Assembly: GCA_963853835.1 (NCBI GenBank)
Contig: OY970826.1
Span: 4,076,001 to 4,140,000 of the forward strand
Source of the DNA: Calendula officinalis
Lineage: Eukaryota; Streptophyta; Magnoliopsida; Asterales; Asteraceae
Direction of reading: 5' to 3'
Length of the DNA stretch: 64,000 bases
Translations under genes and position numbers: made by a program
The notes under the pieces: generated by a model
What the model was told of the DNA's origin: nothing
Database searches by the model: none
The model's input: only the letters and a program-made list of their open reading frames with translations
Part shown: piece by piece, positions 44,428 to 55,610 of the stretch
How the letters are laid out: each line of letters begins with the position of its first letter
How positions within the stretch are numbered: position 1 is the stretch's first letter

Positions 44428-47400
44428 TCACAGTTGCTGATTAAGATACGGATCGGTATCCGTCAAATTCCGCCCACCACCACCACCACCACCACCCAAA
44501 TACCCACCAACACTTCCCGCCACATCGGTCAACCACGACCTACTTCTGGTCAACCACCCACCACCACCACCTTCAGCCGCCACCTCATTCTCAACCACCA
44601 CCCTACTCTTCTCCTCTTCTTCCAACAACAGATCAAGCCACCGTTTAGCCAAAAACACCTTCACCGCCTCAACACCGCCATCCACCACCTCTTTAGGCGG
44701 CACCACCAACGGATTCTCCTCCAAATTCAACTTCACAACCTTCTCAAGGCGGCCCATGGTGGCCGGAAGTTCATGAATCTGGTTGTTACTAAGGTCAACC
44801 TCTTTCAAATTGGTCAAATCACCAATTGTGTACGGGAGCAATGTGAGATCGCTGAAATTGCCGCTAAGGTTGAGGATCTCGAGATTTGAAAGCCGCCCGA
44901 TTGATGGCGGCACCACCCGGAGCTCGTTGAAGTGGGCGTCTAGAAATTGGAGAGATTGCATTTCACCGATTGAGGTCGGAAGTGACCGGATTTTGTTTAG
45001 TGGGATGGAAAGTTTCTTTAGGTTTATGAGTTCATAACCGATGTTTGTTGGTAGGTATGTTAGTTTATTGAAGCTTGCATCAAGTTCTACCAATGACCTA
45101 TAATCAAATCAGATAAAGGCCAAAATGTAATTTAGTACCCTGAATTTGGCTGACTAGGTCATCTACTAATTTAGTACCCAGAGTTGACAAAATGGTCGAT
45201 TTAGTACTCTGATTCATGGTTTTAAAAAGCGCTCGAGGCGTACGCAATGAGGCGCGCCTTGAGGCGAGTCGGACAGAAAACGAACATGAAACGCCGCCTC
45301 TGTGACCATGTCTGATACGTACGCCTTGGTTGAGTGAGGCGGCCGGAGACGGCCAGAGGCGGTTCGAGGCGAGCATAAAAAGTCCGAGGCGTAGGAGGGA
45401 GATAAACGTAGGAAGGATATGAACTTACCTGGTGGTGAACGGAGGTGAACAGCGGGAACAACGGCGGAGGAGGCTGATGACCGCATGAAGAAGATGTAGT
45501 GATGAACGCAGAAAGAAGATGGGGGCGTAACTTCTTTTCTAACCCTAATTTTTATCTTTTCAGCTAAATACCTAATTTTAATTGTTTATATGGGCTGCGA
45601 TGGGCTCAACTTTTAAATAAAACTGATACAAAACCTGGAATGGGCTCAATAATTATTTAAATAGGCTAACTTAATAATTAAAATCAGTTGGGTTTAATTT
45701 TTAAAATAATATATTTGATATACATATATAAAAATATAAAATATGTTAACTAAGATTATATAAAAAAATCTAATTTATATATAAAAAATAATAAAAATAT
45801 ATCTATTTATTTTCCGCCTCGAGCTTACGCCTCGGTTCGCCTCGAGGCTTACGCCTCGTGAGGCTAAAGAAAAACGCCTCGAGGCTCGATTCCGTATATT
45901 AAAACCTTGCTCTGATTCACTAATTTGGTCTTGTTTTCTCACGTGATTTGCTTCTAATATCAATATATTGAGTCATTGAGATGAATGTATAATTTTTTTA
46001 GTATGTCAAAAGCTCCAACGAGAGTATGTCAAGTAAGAAAGCACGATCAAATTAATGAGTCAGGATACTAAATCGACCATTTTGTCAAGTTCAGGGCACT
46101 ATGTTGCACTTTTAATAAATCAGGGTAGTAGAAGACCTAATTAGCCAAGTTAAGGGTACTAAAATGTATTTTGTCCTAAAACAAAAGGAGTATGGGAGAT
46201 AACGTTTGGCAAAATGTAACTATGAAATTATGTTTTAATCTATAAACTTTCATTGATTGGCGTTTTAGCCATTAGTTTATATGGTAGGTTTATCAATATC
46301 AACGTGAGAGAACATGAAGTTTAATCTAAAGAAATGTACCTGCAGTGACAAATGCTATCAGGCAAAGATGTGAGCTTGTTGCCAGATACATCTAAAATCT
46401 TCAATTTCAGTAATAAGCCAATGGAATCTGGTAATGATTCCAAAACATTGGATGAAACATAAAGCTCCTCAAGATTCTCAAGTCCCGCAACTGAATCGGG
46501 TAAGACCTGTTTCAGTACACAAAGGAATTAACAAGACATATCCAGTTAACTAACTTCTACCGTTAGTCATCTAATAACATAATTAGCATTCCTAAATTCA
46601 GCTTCTTATAGTGTGATTAATGAGTTTTATATGTCATGTTGCAGAGATTACTCTTTTACAAATCAAGGATTCAAGATCATTGGTATCTGTATTCACAATT
46701 AAAGCAAACAATGCCTAAATCAAGATCCGGAAATCATTGAAGCATATGAAATGAATCACATAATAATAACAAACTAACCTCAAGTTGATTAGATGACAAA
46801 TTCAAACAAACCAACATTTTAAGCTTCCCAAACGCTTCAGGAAGATACGGCAACCGTTTCTCAGATAAATCAATCTTCTTAACATCATTTGTTAACGCAT
46901 TATTCAGAATTGCAGCAATTTCATCTTTAACATCATCATCAATAGGAATCTCACTAGAACCCCCCTCGTCAACAACCGCAACCGATTTACCATTGTTTTT
47001 CGCGGCCTCGTAAAGCTTCTCAAGCCTCTTCTCAGCCTCACTCAGCATCTTCTCATACGATTGATGCATCTCATACAACGAAATCACCGCCTTAAACGAC
47101 TGTCTCTCCCTCTCGCTCTCCTTCTCTTTTTCTTCGCCGGAAAGATCAACATCTTGAAGTTGATTCGAAACGTTTTCTTCAAACTCTGCAAGCTTCGATC
47201 TGGCGATATCAACAAACTCATGATCGGGACACTCGCCTAGGGTTTTGAGTATAGATCGTGTGTGCGATACATCGGCGACAGCTGCACGCATGGAAGCAAT
47301 TAGTTCAGGATCGGTTAAGTGAGGCATGCGCTCGGTGATTTCGAAGTAAGGTTCCGGTTCGGATGTGGCCGGAGCTGCCGGCGGTGGTTGTTCGATGTCG

Positions 47401-47486
47401 AACTCCGGCGGGTGTGAGCGATTGACGCTAGGGAGCTTGGCCATTACGTATGAGAGAATTGGAAACTTCTTAGGGTTCGGATCCAT
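44428..47486 (-). CDS. Plant intracellular Ras-group-related LRR protein (PIRL)
   Basis: Three exons on the minus strand: 46779-47486, 46340-46506 and 44428-45097, joined at GT-AG sites with phases that keep the frame. The product is 514 residues, the usual PIRL size. It starts MDPNPKKFPILSYVMAKLPS, a conserved PIRL N-terminus; an upstream in-frame ATG at 47573 adds 29 residues unlike the family and was not chosen. An acidic/coiled-coil region (KEKESERERQSFKAVISLYE, MLSEAEKRLEKLYEAAKNN) precedes about ten leucine-rich repeats, such as LVCLNLSSNQLE, LKILDVSGNKLTSLP and LEILNLSGNFSDLTLLP. The C-terminal GxDPYLxQQL-type ending (DTDPYLNQQL) is typical. PIRLs are cytosolic scaffolds related to SHOC2/Ras-binding LRR proteins, some needed for pollen development. 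A TATA-like box lies near 47627-47633. Intron 2 carries nested transposons. Confidence 0.93.
45117..46185. mobile_element. MITE in PIRL intron 2, interrupted by a second element
   Basis: The left arm (CAAAATGTAATTTAGTACCC...TGACTAGGTCATCTA) and right arm (TAGAAGACCTAATTAGCC...AAAATGTATTTTG) are inverted partners. They match the MITE in WNK intron 8 (20153-20486). The element is split at 45207-45919 by the insertion described next. Confidence 0.65.
45217..45909. mobile_element. Nested TIR element (MULE-like) with 9-10-bp TSD
   Basis: CTCTGATTCA occurs at 45207-45216 and 45910-45919. Ends are TGGTTTTAAAAAGCGCTCGA and CCGTATATTAAAACCTTG. The arms contain many GCCTCGAGGCG / GAGGCG words in inverted orientation. 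A 9- to 10-bp duplication fits a Mutator-like element. It is non-coding, and frames seen within it are artefacts of the GAGGCG words. Confidence 0.65.
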
Positions 47487-47573
47487 TGGAAGTTGATGAA
47501 TTGAACAGAAATTGTTTACAGATCGGTGAAGTAAAGAGGTGAGATTTTGGATGGATTTTATGAAGAGTGACAA

Positions 47574-48350
47574 ATTGAACGATTTCTACAAGAAGTCTAT
47601 CGTGTGTAGACTATTCGTTGAGTGAGTATATATTCCATTGTGGGGTCCACTTCTTTTGGACCATGAACCGTGATCAACCGGATATGGATCACATCGAATA
47701 AAGTACATCTTATCCGGTTCAACCGGATATGGATCACGCTTAGGCCCAAAAGGCCAATTCGACTCGACCCAAACTCAAAATTGAGGTCCCAAACCATATT
47801 ATGCTAGTTGGACCGGTTGTTTCAGATCTTATGTTGATATTGTGGTATTTTAACCGACCCGAACAATCTAATTCCTTATCGGATCGATTATAAAATTAGG
47901 ATTACTTATTTTTATCGGGTTTCAAATTGAGCCGACTAGATCTAATTAAAGTTTAAATAGTTTGAGCGGGAGGACGGATAGTGAGACTAGCATGAAAGTC
48001 ATTAATGTATTATCTATGCTCTTAAGGCCTGTCCTGACCGCAAATTAAAGATCTAATAATTTTTTAAAGAACACTAATAAACCCAGTAATTAATATAATC
48101 TCCACTACTTCCTTCGATTCAAAAAAAGTAATACATTGTTAGCGTACGGTTTCTATAGTAAAACATTATAATAAGAGTTAAATTTAATTAAATTGGATAG
48201 ATTGTGGGAAATTACTCCTGCATCTTTTGACTAAATTAATGTTAGTGATTTTAGAAAATAATATAAAGATAAATGAGTAATTTCATTGTTTTAAAGAGAT
48301 AATTAGTCTGTATATCTTACTACTTTGTACCAAATAAGATAAAATTTTAA
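47574..48350. other. PIRL promoter side and AT-rich intergenic DNA
   Basis: 47574-47640 is the probable core promoter of PIRL (minus strand). GGATATGGATCAC is repeated near 47680 and 47723. TACTTCCTTCGATTC near 48112 resembles a Stowaway-like MITE end without a clear partner. Confidence 0.4.
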
Positions 48351-48983
48351 AGGATTTTATTAATGACAGCCCTTGCTGTCTCTAAGAAGCATAAATGGGT
48401 TGTACATTCATTAATAAACAAGTAATTCTTAAAATGCAGTGAGTTGATTTACATTGATATTAGAGAATCCCCAATGGTTAACCTTGCAAAAGCTTATTAC
48501 TTTTGCTACATCAACAATCCACTAACCAAAAACCTTTTCATAAATTACATCTCTAATGGTTAACCTTTCCAAAAGCTTTTTCCTTTACAATATTTTTAAT
48601 ATACCTTTATTTATATCAAATGTTTTATAAATATCCCCTATTATAATTTGACATTTTTTTGACATCTTACTACATATAATATTTTTTTAGAAGTCTCATA
48701 CAAAAATATTATACTAATTGACATTAAATATTATATAATTTATTTATTAACTAATAAAATATAATAAATAATCTACATATAATATATCTATGGTCTAAAA
48801 TAAAAAGTTATTAAACATAAAGGACTAAAAATGACAAACATTAGAACTTGGTAAAAAGTTAGTAGGAAAAAAGTAATTGGAATAAGCTTTTCAAAAAGCT
48901 AATTGTTCCAATGGTAAAAAAAATTTCAAAGACTTATTAGAATAGTAAAAAGCTTTAAAAAAGCTCCGGAAATGCTCTTAGCC
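48351..48983. mobile_element. Probable MITE remnants
   Basis: 48355-48460 resembles the MITE of WNK intron 7 (ATTAATGACAGCCCTT). From about 48468 to 48983 a second element has a left end GAGAATCCCCAATGGTTAACC and a right end whose complement reads TAAGAGCATTTCCGGAGC. GTTAACCTT and AAAGCTTTTT words recur inside. Neither codes. Confidence 0.4.
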
Positions 48984-49113
48984 TTTAAAATATACGATTC
49001 AAGTAGTCAAGTAAAGAAACGGTTGAATCTCATTTATTTAGATAATTTCACTGTTGAAATTAAAGGAATAATTTTAAAAAAATTGTTATTTTAATTTCCA
49101 AATTACAATTAAA

Positions 49114-50622
49114 ATGGAGCGGGGCAGCGGGTTCCGTTGAAAGAGCACCACCAAACCCTTAAAAGGATGCTGCAGTTCCCGGCGTTCATGTCGCAGTTCC
49201 CGACGTCGACGAGAATCATTCCGACGTCGCTCCTCCTTCCTCCGCAGTGGCCTCAGCCGCACAGCGAAGAACTACTCCTTGCAATTGAGGAATCTGAATT
49301 CGAAGAAAAGGTCTTTATATCATACATATCTTTATCTCTAATCCACTCAGTTTTGAATTTCTAAAATTCGCTCGATCATGCTCATCTATTTGCTCAATTG
49401 CTTGATTTTATGACATATTAGAGATGATTTTAACCTTCGTTTGGTTTAATAAGTTTTGATCGAAAGTTGTCACTCTATGTTATTTATTCACTTAACCCCC
49501 AATCTGCGTATTATGAACTTATTAAACCTAAAATTGAGCTCCAGATCTATGATTCATTAATAGGTTTCTTACCAAATTAACGCGTCTGAATTTCACATAT
49601 TTGTTCCATATCAGTAAAGAGAAAATTGGCACGAATGTAAATCAAAAATCCAAAATCTGACAACTTAGGGTACCAAATTTGGTTTGTGTAAGTTGAACTG
49701 CAATCAAATTAGGGAAATTTTGTCAAAATCGAACTGCGTTTGTGTCCCTAAATTTGCGAAATCTAATTTTCCAATTTGCAAAAAATTTAAGCTTATTTTA
49801 CCCTTTAGTTCAAGTAAAGAGATGAGTTTCAGATTCTGTTGTGTTATGTTTTTGAGTTATAGAATAGTTTGTAAGTTGCTCTTAAACTTAGAACTTGTTC
49901 TAGTGTCAATTCATCAAGATGGCAATTTAAGAAGGATGCTACAAGTTGGTTAGTTTTAGGGGTGTCAATTCATGTCGGCCTGTCGGGTCCGTGTTCGTGG
50001 GTTGGCCGGTTAGAAACGTTTAACCTGAAACCGACCTCTTTATATAAACGGGTCAGATATCTCAACTCTAACATGTTTACCTTCAAACCGAACCCAGCCC
50101 ATATAACCCTTTTAATTAAATGGGTTAAACTGGTTAACGGGTCAAATGGGTTAAATAGGTTGTTGTTATTCTACAAATTCATAACAAAATACTAAAACAC
50201 AAAAATTACTAAATATATTTTAATAATTAAACGGGATGGCAGGTCAACCCATTTAAAATATCACCGACCCTAACCTAACCCATTTAATAAACTAATAAAC
50301 GGGTCAGTAATCAGTTGAGTTGAGTCGACCTAAGATTGACCCAAAACTTCTTTACTTTAACCCAAACATATTTTTTTCGTGTCGGGTTTCGTGTTTGGTC
50401 AGAAATTGCAATCCCTACTGGTTACCTATTAAATGATATAAATAAAAGTTAATTTATTTTTTGCAGTATAACGACATCAGGAAGATAAATAGTAACCTTA
50501 TTGTAATAGGGAAGACATCGGGTGAGAACGAGAAAGAAGATTTTGATAATGAAGCTGATGACGATGATGCTGACAATGCAGAAGAGTCTGAAGGAGACGA
50601 GTTTGAACAAGAAACCGGTTAA
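49114..50622 (+). CDS. Small acidic plant protein, two exons, frameshifted near start
   Basis: The safe part is exon 1 to 49310 and exon 2 50467-50622, joined at AAG|gtcttt and ttttgcag|TAT. The frame reads VPLKEHHQTLKRMLQFPAFM, SQFPTSTRIIPTSLLLPPQW, AIEESEFEEK, then YNDIRKINSNLIVIGKTSGE. It ends in an acidic tail (NEADDDDADNAEESEGDEFE). An ATG at 49114 (MERGSG) is one base out of frame with VPLKEHH, at a run of G. An intact copy would therefore start at 49114, and as written translation can begin only at the internal ATG 49167 (99 residues). No enzyme domain is visible. I recall the LKxKHQTxKRMLQFPAxMSQFP pattern from plant proteins of unknown function, without a name. The intron holds an hAT-like element. 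Confidence 0.6.
49957..50417. mobile_element. hAT-like MITE in intron
   Basis: Ends TAGGGGTGTCAATTCATG and AATTGCAATCCCTA fit hAT-type termini. The interior repeats words like ACGGGTCAAATGGGTTAA. No exact 8-bp duplication was found, so it is probably old. Confidence 0.45.
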
Positions 50623-50639
50623 ATATGTTTAATGATTTG

Positions 50640-51240
50640 GAGTGATACATAAAACCCTATTTAAATTGATCTATATCGATTTATAGATCAACTCATTTAA
50701 ATAAATAAACTCTTCTTTATTAATTAATAATAATTTAACAAAATACAAGTAGTTGTGAAATAGCTAAGAACAAGATTTCTATCTAGACTACTAGAAAGAG
50801 ACAATTACAAATACTATCTAAGATAAGTATTGATTAACTAGTAATCAAATACAAGATTAGACACTGTAATTACTAAGAAAAAATTGATGAAACTAGTAAT
50901 AAACATTATCGCAGTTGATTTCATTTTGCTTGGAATGAGTTGAAGAATGCGTATGAGCAGAGTGAAAACGTTGTTGGGGTGCTCACATGAATGCGTCCAT
51001 CGATCCCTCTATTTATAGAGTTTGCATGAAGTGACAGCTAAGGGATGTACGAATTGTCCGTGTGTAAGAATCTCGTTGGTGTTAAGGATGTTTTCGTGCA
51101 GCGACCACTATTAACGGAATTCTGACAGTAATTTTTGTCTTCTTGTGGTCGCCGAGATCTTCTAGACGTATTTGCATGTATATACGCCTATGGAAATAGT
51201 ATGTTGCTAAAGTTTTCCGAAAACATCAACAATATGACGC
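50640..51240 (-). mobile_element. LTR-like fragment, minus orientation
   Basis: Its reverse complement matches 56920-57350: both share ACATCCTTAACACCAAC, GGACAATTCGTACAT, a TATA box (CTATAAATAGAG / TTTATAAATAGAG) and ATTAATAAATAAAAGAG-type sequence. The TATA box followed by a leader-like AT-rich stretch suggests an LTR of a retroelement. TSD and primer-binding site were not found. Confidence 0.45.
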
Positions 51241-51432
51241 CAAATTTTAGTATTCCATTAGGTTATTTACAATTTACTAACGGGTTATAAGGTTTTTGGG
51301 TACCCAAAATTTAGATACGACCTATGTCATCATCAATAGCATCATGTTGCTAATTACCAACTGATGTCGTTGTTTAATATATGTAACTACGGGGCTTTTT
51401 CTGACAATCAATATCCGTTAGATACCCACTTA

Positions 51433-52485
51433 GACTGTGCGTAATGGGTGACCGTTCGCAGTTTGGTCACCCCTGCCACATCTGCGCCACATCAGCTTTC
51501 TCTCTCCTGATCAATCACACGACCAGACAGCGACCAAATGCCCATAATGGGTGACCGTTCGGAAAATTATTTTTTTTAATTTAAATTAAAAACAAATACA
51601 TTAATTATAAAAAAAAAACATTACATTAATAATTAAAAAAAAAACATAAATAAAAATAACATTACATTAAATACTAAAAAAAAATAAACTATCAGTCCAA
51701 ATTATATTTGGCCCTGATTTTCGCCTTCTTTGCCAAAACTCACTCAAGATTTCTGCCGGTGAGGTGATCATGGGACGAATTGTAGAATTCCATGTGCTTG
51801 AGCTCTTGGGTATCTTTTTGTATCTCCATGAAATCAGATATGTTCGCTTTGCGGAAGTCAAAAAATTCGTCCGTGGCCTCTTTCCAATGCCCGACTAATT
51901 CCTGAGCCGATGATGGCGGGGGGGTACCGTAATCTGAACTTTGAGCAGCCGATGATGCCGCTGCTTTCTTCTTCGCCTTGTCCCGCCCCATTGGTCGAGG
52001 GGGTGGAACTTCCACTTCTTCATCATATTGATCATCATCTTCGCGGGATTTGGTGACTTGTTTGGTGTACGAAACCGGGTGGTCGAAAGTTGATCGAGGG
52101 TGATTGAGAGGGTGTAGTAGAGGGTGCTTCGCGGCGAGATTTTGTAGCCTTTCCTTTGTTCTTGGAGGAAGACATTTTTAGAGATGATGATTGAGAGAAA
52201 TGAGTGTGTGTTTGAGTTTTAGAGAGAAATGAAAGTTGTGAATTATTTGGTAGAAGAATTGGGTATTTATAGGGTAAAAAAGGGGTAAAAATTAAATTTG
52301 AAGGGGTAAAAGAGCCGTTGGAGGGGGTGTTGTTTACGTTGAACGGTCGAGTGGGAACGGTCGAATAGTCGACCGTTGGAGGAGGTCGACGCGTCGGGGA
52401 GGGCCGGGTGTAACGGGGGAGACGCGTCGGGGGTGTCGAGTTGGCGGGTCGCGACCGTTCGTTTGGTCGCCCGATACGCACGGTC
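51433..52485 (-). mobile_element. Non-autonomous PIF/Harbinger-like element, TSD TTA
   Basis: TTA flanks it at 51430-51432 and 52486-52488. Ends are GACTGTGCGTAATGGGTGAC and the complement of GTCGCCCGATACGCACGGTC, an imperfect TIR of about 20 bp. On the minus strand a TATA box (CTATAAATACCC) precedes an ATG at 52175 (MSSSKNKGKATKSRREAPST). A second frame ends the remnant (EVPPPRPMGRDKAKKK, then EFYNSSHDHLTGRNLE). The RPMGRDKAKKK block is typical of the Myb/NAM-associated accessory ORF of plant Harbinger-type elements. Its central DNA-binding part and the transposase are missing. Confidence 0.65.
51740..52175 (-). pseudogene. Deleted and frameshifted Harbinger accessory ORF
   Basis: The first part runs from the ATG at 52175 to a stop at 52035 (46 residues, beginning MSSSKNKGKATKSRR). 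The continuation, ESREDDD-like acidic sequence then EVPPPRPMGRDKAKKK, is in another frame and ends at 51740. The join lacks the trihelix/SANT-like domain expected between N- and C-terminal parts. This is not a functional protein. Confidence 0.5.
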
Positions 52486-52488
52486 TTA

Positions 52489-52896
52489 CTAACGACCTTT
52501 GCCAATATACCAAGAGTTTTGTCCTTTTTTGCATTTTACAGTTTTTTTAATAGTGAGATCCATCATTAATGATTTAGAATTAAAATGTTCTAGAAAAGTG
52601 AGTAGAGTATGTTAATAGTATTTATAAAAAAAGTGAGTAGAGTGTGTTAATAGTTTTCCAATTTGATGCGGTTTTTGTTACCCTTCGGTTCCAATTTTAT
52701 TGTTAACATTTCTATTTTGGCATGTTCCAAAATAATTATATACTTCTAAGTTTTAATCAATTAAAAAATATTTAAGTGAAAAAAAAAATTTGATTTATGA
52801 TATAATGTAATTAATGTACTTTTCATAAACTATGTGTTTTTGTCTAGTGGATAATAATATTATGACAAAAAGAGCATAATTTAATAATTTAAACAA
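52489..52896. other. AT-rich intergenic DNA
   Basis: Contains a tandem near-duplicate of AAAAGTGAGTAGAGTRTGTTAATAG (52594-52655). Nothing else recognised. Confidence 0.45.
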
Positions 52897-52912
52897 AATT
52901 AGTGTATCATGT

Positions 52913-53168
52913 TTTTTGGAAACGGCAAATGAAATAACAGAAGCCTACTCGTAATTTTTCAGCGAGCACCCTGAGTTCGAGCTCCGCATAAGCGGGCAAA
53001 CCCAGCCCCCAAAGAGATTTCCAAGGAAAATTCCCCATATGTGCCCGTGTGAAGTGTGAGTAAAATTACACTAATGTAACGCTCCCAAAGAGAATCGAAC
53101 TCACGACCTGCAGTACACGTGGGGTATAAACCCAGTGCCTCAGACCAGCTAGGCTGGCCATCATTGGC
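52913..53168 (-). mobile_element. tRNA-derived SINE with 15-16-bp TSD
   Basis: AATTAGTGTATCATGT flanks it at 52897-52912 and 53169-53184. On the minus strand it starts with a tRNA-like head holding an A-box region (GGCCAGCCTAGCTGG) and B box (GAGTTCGATTC). The body and a tail ending TTGCCGTTTCCAAAAAA follow. Length is about 256 bp. Its 3' half matches the amplified repeat at 30836-31383. Confidence 0.85.
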
Positions 53169-53184
53169 AATTAGTGTATCATGT

Positions 53185-53656
53185 GAAAAGAAATTATTGC
53201 ATCAGTTTGAAAAAAATTTAATGCATTATATAGAAAAAAAATTAGTGCATCAAGCGACTGCATCAATTTTTTTTTAAAAGTTGCATTAATGTGGAAAAAG
53301 AATGACGTCACTTTATATATTTTACAGGTTATTAAATTTTGTATTTGATCACATCCTAGTATATATACCAACATAAAAAATAATAATTTGGTGTTTGTTG
53401 TTAGGTGTTTGTTTTTTATGTACCGATGCGAGTCCTTGTTAGTTTTTTTTATTTATTTAATTGTTCTTGGTTTTTTGGTGAGGATGATGACATTATCGAA
53501 ACTTATCCTAACTTCTGTTTTGCTCTTCAAAAAGAAAAACATAAAAATAATTATAGTTTAATAATAAAATATAATTTTATATAGATCTCATAAAAAATTG
53601 TTATTTTGCCTCAAAATAGAAATTTGAGAGCCGAAAGTAGAACTTTAATTAGTAGG
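53185..53656. other. AT-rich intergenic DNA
   Basis: Short TTAGTGCATCA-like words recur near 53160-53285. No gene. Confidence 0.4.
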
Positions 53657-54042
53657 TCAATTCAATGATGAGACCATGATACCACAACCCCAGTAAGACC
53701 ATGATATTACCCCATTAATATCATGATATTATATATGAGGTTTTCTAGTATGTGTCTTCTAGGCATATATTAGGGTGCATTAATGGACTCTGGAATTTCT
53801 AAAAGTGTAGCAATAAATATTAATAGAGTCAAATTTGAAGTGATTTAGGAAATATGATTTTTGTGATTTTTTTGGAAGATTAAAATTTATTAATATACCC
53901 TATATGTGCCTAGAGGCACATGTTAGAAAAACTCATTATATTATATAATCATGACGGTGATTTGTACTAATTAAATGATGAGATCATGATACCACAACCC
54001 CATTAAGACCATGATATTACCCCATTAATATCTTGATATTAT
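53657..54042. repeat. Direct repeat of about 76 bp flanking a MITE
   Basis: ATGATGAGACCATGATACC...ATTACCCCATTAATATC occurs at 53664-53732 and again at 53974-54042. Between them lies a MITE (53739-53932) whose ends (GGTTTTCTAGTATGTGTC / GGCACATGTTAGAAAAAC) match the MITE at 2617-2818. Confidence 0.6.
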
Positions 54043-55608
54043 ATAATTTTACAGAATAGTTTTATTCTTGCAGAGTAATTTTATGTCAAATGACAATTAT
54101 ATTTTTTCTTTCTTTTTATCATATTTTGTGTTTCACCCCTCCCATTAAGGATATAATTATCCTTTAATATAAAATTATTCTATATGGATAATAGTTGGCC
54201 TGCACGAATTAGTACCCTATAATCTAATCTCGAAGATCATGGAACCAAACCAAATTAGATATTTGGGCCTACAAGGTATAATTAAGAATCACCATTCTAT
54301 TAATTTCATTAATAAATACAAATTTTTGTGCATATAGTAACTTTTTTAAAACAATATTTAAGGTTGTCGTTTTGTACAAATTGAAATAAATAAAATAAAA
54401 TCAATATCCGATCTCTCGATCACGTTAGTTCGATCTGAGACTAAATGTATGATTAAAAGCCGGTCTATATCGGTTTTCGTAGTAAAAAGCTTCCCTTGTA
54501 AGAACCCCGTTTCTAAACCTTCTCCAATGGGGGTCGATTTCCAATTTAAATGGCGAGACGTACATTTAAGGCTTTATAGTTTATATTCTCCTATATTTGG
54601 GTTGTTTGGAAATTAGGCAACACGAAGATCTTTACCTCTAGTTCTAGGGTGATTGAAGACGCATGTCTTGGATAACAAGTGGGGTGTCTAGCTTTCGGAC
54701 CATGTGTCTTGTTTTAGTCATTAGTCTGGTTGTGTTTTACTTTGGTGTCTCCTTGTTGTTTTGGATGTTGTTCATTGTATTTCTTTGATTTTCTTGTTTG
54801 TATTGGGTTTTAATAAATACGTTAAATATGATAAATTAGGAAATAGAATGATGCTAAGAGTTTATTGAATAATACGAAGTAACATATTTACTTCTTTAGT
54901 TTTCTAATTTTCTAAATTATTTTAAAATTTAAGGTGTACTTGATATGGTAATGAACATAAAGTTTTTATTTATATGATAGTATTAATGCATCTTCAAAAA
55001 TAGGAAAATTTATAATTCATAATATTTAGCACCATTTCATTTTAGTCATGTTAATGATAAGTTAGTAGATTATGTAAACAGCTTCTTTATAGAAAAAAAA
55101 AATATTAAATTTTTTTTATATATGAATTGTAACAAAAACTTCGAATTTTTTAAGAGGCATTGGGAATGTGTCAGCATCATTATGCACACAAACACAAACA
55201 GTGGGCTTTGGTTCTATAAACTAATATTAGGATTCCTGAAATTGTGTTTTTTTGATAAATTTGAGATATGGTTTCAAACTTTGACCAAATTATTCTGTTA
55301 TTTAAGTAATATTATTTATACTTATTTATGTGTTTAATTCATATACATGCTAAGAAAATGATAGCATGTATCAGCTATTTTTTTCCTTCTATCCCCTATT
55401 TTCAATTTATCATGTGTTATCATCATATTAATAAGCATAAAATGTAGGCAGGACACAAAAATCGTTTTCCTTATAATTTTTGTTATGAAAGAAATGTGTG
55501 GTTGACATAATTTTTGTGTATAAAAATTGGTTTAACAGACAGCTATAGTGAAATCTCTAACGATTCTCATTTGTTAACTTATATAAAAAGTAATGCAATG
55601 ACAATACA
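54043..55608. other. AT-rich intergenic DNA
   Basis: No supported gene. Short frames, such as 55122-55337, are compatible with chance in AT-rich DNA. Confidence 0.4.
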
Positions 55609-55610
55609 TA

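Noticed and set aside
45104..45486. Three overlapping arginine/serine-rich frames
   Set aside because: They arise from GAGGCG-rich arms of the element in PIRL intron 2.
47487..47573. Upstream start for PIRL
   Set aside because: The MDPNPKKFPILSYVM start is the conserved one; the extra 29 residues are probably leader sequence.
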